A stretch of DNA of 64,000 bases from positions 62,001 through 126,000 of the forward strand of contig CALNHX010003623.1 in the NCBI GenBank assembly GCA_940337035.1. Direction: 5' to 3'. Made by a program: the position numbers and the translations under genes. Positions 57,680 through 64,000 of the stretch are shown one piece after another. The DNA is from Agriotes lineatus (taxonomy: Eukaryota; Arthropoda; Insecta; Coleoptera; Elateridae). Each line of letters begins with the position of its first letter. Position 1 is the stretch's first letter. The notes beneath the pieces are model-generated. The model saw nothing but the letters and a program-made list of their open reading frames with translations. It searched no databases and was not told the origin of the DNA.

Positions 57680-60001
57680 TCAGTAAGTGCTGTAGGGAGG
57701 TCTTCCAAATGTGTTAAATAGATTAACCCAAAATTGAAACATATCCCAGTCCGGATTGGTAAGAGGCAATAAATTGGGCCCGATATCTAGATAAGCCAAA
57801 TTGTTGGGTCCTGCTGAATTCGACAACGGCCAAATGACATTTTGAAGCAGAGCATCAGTTGCTGTAGGTGTGGGGTTACTGGAACGACATCGATAAACAA
57901 AACGTCTAGCTTAGAACATGTTTATGCATACCCAGTTTTGGCAAAATTCGTCCACAGCCTAACTGATCTATATCTCGTCTGTAGATCAGAAGGTGCGATG
58001 TTTGTTGGATTGGCGGCTTTTCTAAACATATAGTTAAGTTCGTCGGCGTGGGCAACCCCTGTTGCAAAATTGAAGTTATAGAACACGTTGAAAAGTGTCC
58101 GTAAATGATGTAATAGTAAATAATATTGTACCTGGTTTAGTTCTGTTCCTAGATCCCAAAGGACCATCGTAAGAAAATCGGTAAAAGTACACAGGTGCGT
58201 TTCGTGAATACAATCGAGTTGCTTCACGTATTGGCCGCACGAACAGATCATCACTGTATAGCTAAGAGCATTAGATTTAAGATTATATTTGCCATAACTA
58301 CCAAAACTGTAACCACCTACCTGAATGACTTGATCGTCAGTGCGCAGTAGGCCTGGGCCGTACCGACTTTCAATTCGTGCGTTTACTAAACCTCGAGTAA
58401 ATATAGCATATCCGGGTATATTTAGACTTACCGGAACATAAAAAATTACATAGAGCCGCACAAGAGCCAGGGCTAAAAGCATATCATCAATCACATATTT
58501 ATCTAAAGATTAATTTTTAATGCTTATTAAGAATAAAACATAAAATCCAACATAAGTACACTTGGTAGAACACAAGAAGGTAGCGTAGACTGTCGACTGT
58601 ATTCGACTATATCTTATCAAACCAGCATATACACCCTTCACAAATATTAATTGTAAAGACACTAAACTCGTCAGATATAGGGTCACATCACAGCTTATTG
58701 TTACGCAAGCTCAGAACAAAAGTGCAAACTACAAAAAAGAAAGAACTTATATATGTAGAACAATTAAATAAGTGTTGTGTATTATGTATCGCTCTTAAGG
58801 AATAGAGATTGCACTTTGTAACAGTTGATAACAGATGCCCCACCACGGGGGAACGAAATGGAGGAAGCGCATATAAGTATAGGCATACGAACGGTAAATG
58901 TTGACTAAAGAAGAAGAAAAAGAATAAAATCGCAAGATACCACCGACATAAGGGCAAAAGAAGTCCGTAGCGGTTCTGCAATAGTTGGAAAGATAATCTG
59001 GGCATACAGGCTGATAGCAAAGTCAACTTATCAAAAGATCCGAGGTTCGGTTGGACTAAACACATGGAATAGTTCTATTCTGTACGAATACAGACTAGTA
59101 AATTAATAGTTGTTTATATACTTACCATCGATGATTCCTACTCCTTCTAGCGAAGTGTGTCCGATCATATAAGGTATGCGATGATACAGCCCTCTTCTTA
59201 GCTGTTCATGACTCTTATTAACTATAATTGCCTCAGGATGATCGATTTCTATGGTAGGGCCAAAGACAAGACCTTCCGTGAGGCCGTGGATTAGGATGAC
59301 CTACAAGAAGTGCATTTTGGAGATATTGGCTTATTCTACATATATCTCAGGTTTACCCCATCTTCTGCTGTTGTAGCCACGCTTTGTAAAATTCTATAAT
59401 CTGTTCGTCGCATCACATCCACCAGGGCTTGAGAAGTTGAAAAAGTCAAATTTAAAGCTGCAAGCGTCGCATTGACGCCCAGCATTGGATTTCTAGTCAA
59501 AGCCCAAGAATTTACACTGGTTCCACTTTGAAGAATGGCAGATCGAAAGAGGCCTGTAAAGAATCATGCATTAAAAGTTTAAGCTGTGCAAGTGCTAGCC
59601 ACAGACACCTTCAGCTAAGGGCGTCTGACAGAGGTAGGACACGCTGGCAGCTCCCGCACTTTGTCCGAAGATTGTAACCTGTTGCGGGTCGCCTCCAAAG
59701 CTTTGGATGTTCTCCTGGACCCATTTCAGGGCTGCCAACTGGTCCTTTAGGCCCTGATTTCCTGTAGATGCAGCATCGCCTGTGCTGAAAAATCCTGAAG
59801 ACAAGTGGTGATTGTAAAATAAAGCGAAATAACTTTGAAATACTAACCGAATATTCCTAGTCGATAGTTTAGTGTTACCATTATCACGTTTTCGTTAAGG
59901 AAGTAGTCAGGGCCGTATATGTCATAATTTCCACTTTCAGTTCGAAAGCCGCCACCATGAATCCATACCATGATGGGAAGTAAAGAGCTGTTATTGGGAA
60001 C
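57680..60001 (-). CDS. Carboxylesterase copy B, 3' part (eight last coding exons; starts beyond right edge)
   Basis: This is the second tandem copy of the secreted insect carboxylesterase. Minus-strand exons are 60001-59848, 59794-59609, 59553-59357, 59300-59126, 58502-58321, 58261-58132, 58058-57932 and 57878-57680, with the stop TGA at 57682-57680. The lengths (154, 186, 197, 175, 182, 130, 127, 199) join in phase through GT..AG introns and encode 449 residues. Visible in order are the oxyanion hole HGGGF, the nucleophile elbow GQSAGAAS (catalytic Ser), GLFRSAILQSGT, the catalytic acid in GHTSLEG, SDDLFVRPIREA, FYRFSYDGPLG, the catalytic His in GVAHADEL, and RLWTNFAKTGNPTP near the C-terminus. 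The triad is complete and no stop or frameshift is seen, so the visible part looks functional. There is no ER-retention tail, which fits secretion. The N-terminal exons lie beyond 64000. Its first in-window exon shares its first 10 bases with the copy A exon at 10-1. Confidence 0.95.
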
Positions 60002-60319
60002 CTAAAGATTCAAAATTATATGAACAGTACCGAGCTCAGAATTAGATAAAGCGCCAAATAGATGACAGCTATTTCCTATCTGAAACTACCCACACTTTAA
60101 AAAAATACATTCGACTAGTAGTACCCATGTTACTCTAAATACGATCAATTTTGACTCGCTAAAGCCAAAGAACAATCATGCGATGCCTGTTTGACACGAA
60201 TACTGGTTAATATTGCTCACATATTACTTAGCTTCGGATAAATAAAAAATTTCACATCTATTTACTCTCAAAAATCAAAATAATACAGACGACATTCCTA
60301 AGAAAAAATATTCTTCTAT

Positions 60320-60541
60320 TTCAGATTTTTCGGTGGAGGATGAACCAAGTAGACGCGCACGTAGCCCTAAAGTAGGCCCGTTATTCTATCCCCAAGTTTA
60401 AGTGTGTATAGGTTTTTTTGTATAGCTTTGTTATTCCTCTTGCTCAGAGAAGCGTGACGTTCATTGTCATCCCGTTAAATACTGACCTTCAAACTGAGGA
60501 CTTATTGGTTGCAACCCAGGCACTCTACTCACTGTGCCACA
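60320..60541 (-). repeat. tRNA-derived SINE-like sequence, copy B version
   Basis: Same block as 400-655. A-box-like TGGCACAGTGAG lies at 60539-60528 and B-box-like GGGTTGCAACC at 60517-60507 on the minus strand. It has an internal deletion relative to copy A near 60487. Confidence 0.5.
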
Positions 60542-61556
60542 GAGGTGGTGTTACGACAACATGATAAAAGCTATTATAGAATATTTTTCAAAAGCTCGTA
60601 CTAAAAGTGATACAGCCATTTAATAAATAGACACAAACTCCAAACATAAAACGTTCAACTATAACATTTCTTCAATAATATCATTATATCTAGGAGGTGT
60701 ATACGTGTAACTATTCTTCGTGTTCTTGTATTTCTTGAAGTAACTATTGGAAAAATATACTGAAAGATACAAATATACCATTGAAAATCTAATTATTAAC
60801 GCACTTTTAAGCCATCATACAACTTAATCAGTCCAGTCGGAGGAGATAGCGAACAAACATACAAACAAAGAGACCACCGATTTTATGGTATAGATGTTGA
60901 GAAAAAGGAAGAAATGTCTATTTACTAGCTGCAACCAGAACATCCAGCAATTATACGAATAGTAAAAGTTGCAGGTACTGGCCATGCAAAGAAGATATTA
61001 ATAGATGAATTATTTAAAGAAATGAGAACATTTTTTTCTTAGGGCTGCAGAAGTTACACATACGAGTATGGCGAACAATCTACAATTATCAGAGCAGATA
61101 ACTGTATACACTGGAACACAGAATTATAAATCAGTAGAAAAGTAGTTAACTCAGCCATATCAAAATAATGAAAAAGATCAACACAAAATTGGTGAGATAG
61201 AAAGAAAGAAATATGTAATACTACACTTAAAGTCCACATAATAAACAGCAATGAGCTAATAAACGAAATATGTACGAGCATAGGAGGAAGTATCGATAAG
61301 CTAATCGAATATACAGGGTGATTGGGGAGAAAACCCAATTATTTGGACAATGTGTCCGATAGACATACAATCTTTATGAAGTTATTAGAGGGGGGTTTAA
61401 GTTAGGTTTTTGCCACTACTGAAAACTAAAAAAATATTAAAATAAAAATTGGTAGACCTTTTTTACTAATAGAAAATGTAAGTTTTTATTATTTATCACG
61501 AACTCTATAAAACGGAGTCATATCTGAATTCGTTAATTGTTTCGACGTATGTGTCC

Positions 61557-62737
61557 AGCCAGCAGAGCAAGCAGGCCTTAGAAAGGGATTTAATACCCTA
61601 GACCATATTCAGACCATCAGAACACTTATTGAAAAAAATACTGAATATAACACTCCCATTCACCTGGCATTAGTGGACTATCGGAAGGCTTTTGACTCCA
61701 TCGAAGTGAACGCTGTCATAAAAGCACTGAATAACGCGAGAATCGACTCCAGGTATTCGCAGTTAATCAAAAATGTGTATGAAGATGCTACGTCACACAT
61801 AAAGATAAATAAAGACCTTCAGACAAATAAAATAAGAATTGAGAACGGAGTCCGCCAGGGAGACAAATTGTATCCCAAATTGTTCACATTGGTGCTGGAA
61901 GATGTCTTCAAACAAATGAACTGGGAGGATAAAGGCATCAATGTTGATAGATGCTTCTTAAACCACCTGAGATTCGCGAATAATGCAGTGTTAATTGCCA
62001 AAGATGCTGGAGAACTAGAAACTATGCTACAGCAGCTGGATAAGGCGTCCAAGGAGGTAGGCTTAAAGATGAATATAAACAAAACTAAGGTAATGACAAA
62101 CCGCGATAGAATCATTATGATCAACAACCAACCTATAGAGAAAGTAGAGGAGTATATTTATCTGGGCCATACAATTACGGTTAGTAAAGAAAATCAAACG
62201 GTCGAAATTAGAAAAAGAGTAAAGATCTTTATAGCATTTGGAAAATTGCAGCATTTACTGAAAACCATAGACATCCCCATCAATCTAAAAAGGAAAGTAT
62301 ACGAAACGTGCATGCTGCCTGTGGCTACCTATGGGCTAGAAACAGCGACAACCACACAGTGAAGTGCCGAAAAGTTAAGGGTATATCAGAGAGCCATAGA
62401 ACGCGAGATGTTAGGAGTAAGCTTAAGAGATAAAATACGAAATGAACATATAAGGCTCAGAACCAAAGTTCCAGATATAATGCAAAGAGTGGCCAAGGCA
62501 AAATGACAATGGGCGGGGCATATAGCGCTACACGAATCGACTCGCTGAACCTCAAAACTGCTGAGATGGAGACCTCGACTGACAAAGGGTAGGAAGTGTA
62601 GGAAGACCACCAAAGAGATGGAGTGATGATATTCGTACAGTCGCCGGTGGAAACTGGATACAGAAGGCACAGGATAAAAATACATGGAGACAAATGAGAG
62701 GGACCTATGTTCAACAGTGGACAAATCTGGGTTGATG
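61557..62737 (+). mobile_element. 5'-truncated non-LTR retrotransposon, 8-bp target duplication (private to copy B)
   Basis: This 1181-bp insert is flanked by ATGTGTCC at 61549-61556 and 62738-62745. Copy A has a single ATGTGTCC at 3256-3263 as the empty site. Plus-strand reverse transcriptase reads QAGFRKGFNTLDHIQTI, LVDYRKAFDSIEVN, GVRQGDKLYPKLFTLVLEDV, HLRFANNAVLIA (the catalytic FADD is FANN, so it is dead), KEVGLKMNINKTKVM and YLGHTITVS. After a stop at 62360 come remnants of the RRWAGHIA / GRPPTRW-type tail and a QQWTSFG-like end. Confidence 0.92.
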
Positions 62738-62754
62738 ATGTGTCCAATGTAGGT

Positions 62755-63430
62755 TCGCTTTTTCGGAATTTTTAAATTTTGACTTTAGATTCAGATAGAA
62801 CATGGAAAAGTAGAATAGGGATGTCTTAGCAACCAACCTCCTATCTCGTAAGAAACATAGACAAAATCGAGGGTAAACTTCGATATGTATACCGGGTGTC
62901 CGTTCTCAAAGTCGAACATAGGCGATTAACATTGTATTCAACGTTTTTGCAGATTCCTGCTCGCCAATTCAACTTACAGGGAAGGTAATGGTATCAATGG
63001 AAAGATAAAATTATTACGCATCGAATGGTACCAATAATAATATTCAAGATGCGATTTTTATTTTAAAATACTAATTTAAAACTTGGGAATTTTTAAATAT
63101 GCCATGCCTTGCTTTTCAAGTTTTATAGCATTTGTCAAAAAAATTGGTAATTATTTGGCGAAAAAACAGGTATTTTCTGTCAACGTCTGTTAAAATTATC
63201 TACAGAAAACTGAATTATTTCAATAAAGAACGAGTGAATGCACTAATGTTAATTGCCTATGTTCGACTTTGAGAGTGGACGGGTATATTGTATATGTATA
63301 TTTTTGCCTATTTGGGCATTTTTTCGGAATTTTTAAATTTTAACTTCAAATTTGGATAGCATATGAAAAAGATGGATAAGAATGTCTGAAGAACCACCCT
63401 CCTATCTCGTAAGAAGCAAAGACAAAATGG
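62755..63430. repeat. Local direct duplication flanking the MITE
   Basis: About 120 bases at 62755-62875 recur at about 63318-63430 (TTTTTCGGAATTTTTAAATT, ATGTCT, CCTCCTATCTCGTAAGAA, GACAAAAT). The copy A intron has this block once (about 3275-3380). The MITE lies between the two copies. Confidence 0.75.
62891..63281. mobile_element. MITE with ~40-bp inverted repeats (private to copy B)
   Basis: Left end ACCGGGTGTCCGTTCTCAAA.. (62891-62933) and the inverted right end CCCGTCCACTCTCAAAG.. (63281-63245) share TCTCAAAGTCGAACATAGGC and TTAACATT. The interior is AT-rich with no ORF. The copy A intron lacks it. Confidence 0.82.
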
Positions 63431-64000
63431 CGGATATATTAAAAAACAAATTAAGCAAAATTTTAAGTGATGTCCAAGAGTTCGTCTGGCAATGCCAGGC
63501 TTAACATTTTCAACTGTTTTTATTTTATTTTTACCTATGGCTTTAAGTGGTCGATATTATTAACACCTTATATATTTTACGTTTTTACACAAAGACTAGT
63601 GGTTCTCAGAAAAGAAACCTAAAACGAACTAACAAGTTTTTAACTAAATCAGACTATAACCAAATTCTTGTTCGTTAAAAAGCTCTAACAAAAACATTTC
63701 GCCCTCTTAAAGCAATACTTAAAATTTAAAATAATGTATATGCAAGCCTTCTATTGGCAGAAATAATTGTTAATTTTCACTTTGATACCTTTTCCCAGTT
63801 TTCAGTAAAATCACAGAAATCCTTTAATATCTCTGTAAGAGTTGAGAATGAACTTATATTTATCGGTCTTTTTTATGTATTTTTTCCCCTAAAAACATTA
63901 TCCAAATATTGGGGTTTCTTCACTATATACTCTGAAAAGGTACTGGCTGATAAGGGACAATTCTAGACAGATCTGACAATATCTAAGAATTGCAACATCT

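Larger units (their letters stand above)
60002..64000 (-). repeat. Duplicated intron, copy B (paralogous to 11-3854)
   Basis: This is the esterase copy B intron, homologous to the copy A intron from its first base. Private insertions here are a non-LTR element (61557-62737) and a MITE (62891-63281). The Tc1 element of copy A is absent. The window ends inside this intron, about 85 bases before the predicted exon. Confidence 0.9.

Noticed and set aside
57922..58494. Single 190-codon minus-strand ORF as one exon of the esterase
   Set aside because: It reads through two real introns (58320-58262 and 58131-58059). The esterase signature between them lies in another frame and joins in phase only after splicing.
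58688..59065. 125-codon minus-strand ORF between esterase exons
   Set aside because: It lies in the intron 58503-59125, is hydrophobic low-complexity, and has no family match.

Overview
The window looks like nuclear DNA of an insect, probably a beetle (inference). The host genes are intron-rich carboxylesterases of the secreted insect type. An inserted piece of mitochondrial DNA has the insect order cox2-trnK(CTT)-trnD-atp8-atp6-cox3 and uses TGA as Trp. Almost everything else is transposon debris: Tc1/mariner, Ginger, hAT, PF13359-type, Crypton, BEL/Pao and Jockey/CR1-like elements, plus many palindromic MITEs. I see no bacterial, CRISPR or rRNA features.

Host genes. Two tandem copies of one carboxylesterase gene lie on the minus strand and are cut by the window edges at nearly matching points. 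Copy A (1-7949) supplies the 5' part: a signal-peptide exon, two full exons, and the first 10 bases of the next exon at the left edge. Copy B (57680-60001) supplies the last eight coding exons, with the oxyanion hole and the complete Ser-Glu-His triad. The copy A intron (11-3938) and the copy B intron (60002-64000 and beyond) are homologous, so the right end of the window stops about 85 bases short of the copy B exon that matches 3939-4085. Joined conceptually, the two partial genes describe a protein of about 570 residues, normal for the family.

Layout. 1-7.97 kb is copy A, with a Tc1 element in one intron and a cluster of hairpin repeats in the next. 8.4-11.3 kb is a complete but dead Ginger-type transposon with a nested MITE. 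12.9-15.3 kb holds a retrotransposon endonuclease scrap and a 2.1-kb element with about 200-bp inverted repeats that carries a decayed PIN-like/CXC protein gene. 15.3-23.3 kb is mostly unrecognised, with GC-richer blocks. 23.4-27.4 kb has mariner remnants, one split by a 1.3-kb solo LTR, then a hAT MITE. 27.9-34.9 kb holds Jockey and CR1-like remnants and a Tc1 element. 34.95-36.24 kb is a nuclear mitochondrial insertion (NUMT). 37.4-38.1 kb has retrotransposon and Crypton scraps. 38.3-43.55 kb is a deleted BEL/Pao element with both LTRs. 43.7-51.4 kb has mariner, YqaJ/PHD, Crypton, CR1-like and PF13359 transposase remnants with several MITEs. 51.4-57.5 kb is largely unrecognised. 57.7-64 kb is copy B and its intron.

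The clearest story is evolutionary. An esterase gene duplicated, and each copy then received its own insertion: Tc1 in copy A, and a non-LTR retrotransposon plus a MITE in copy B. The matching intron of the other copy serves as the empty site. Exact target-site duplications can be read for at least eight insertions.
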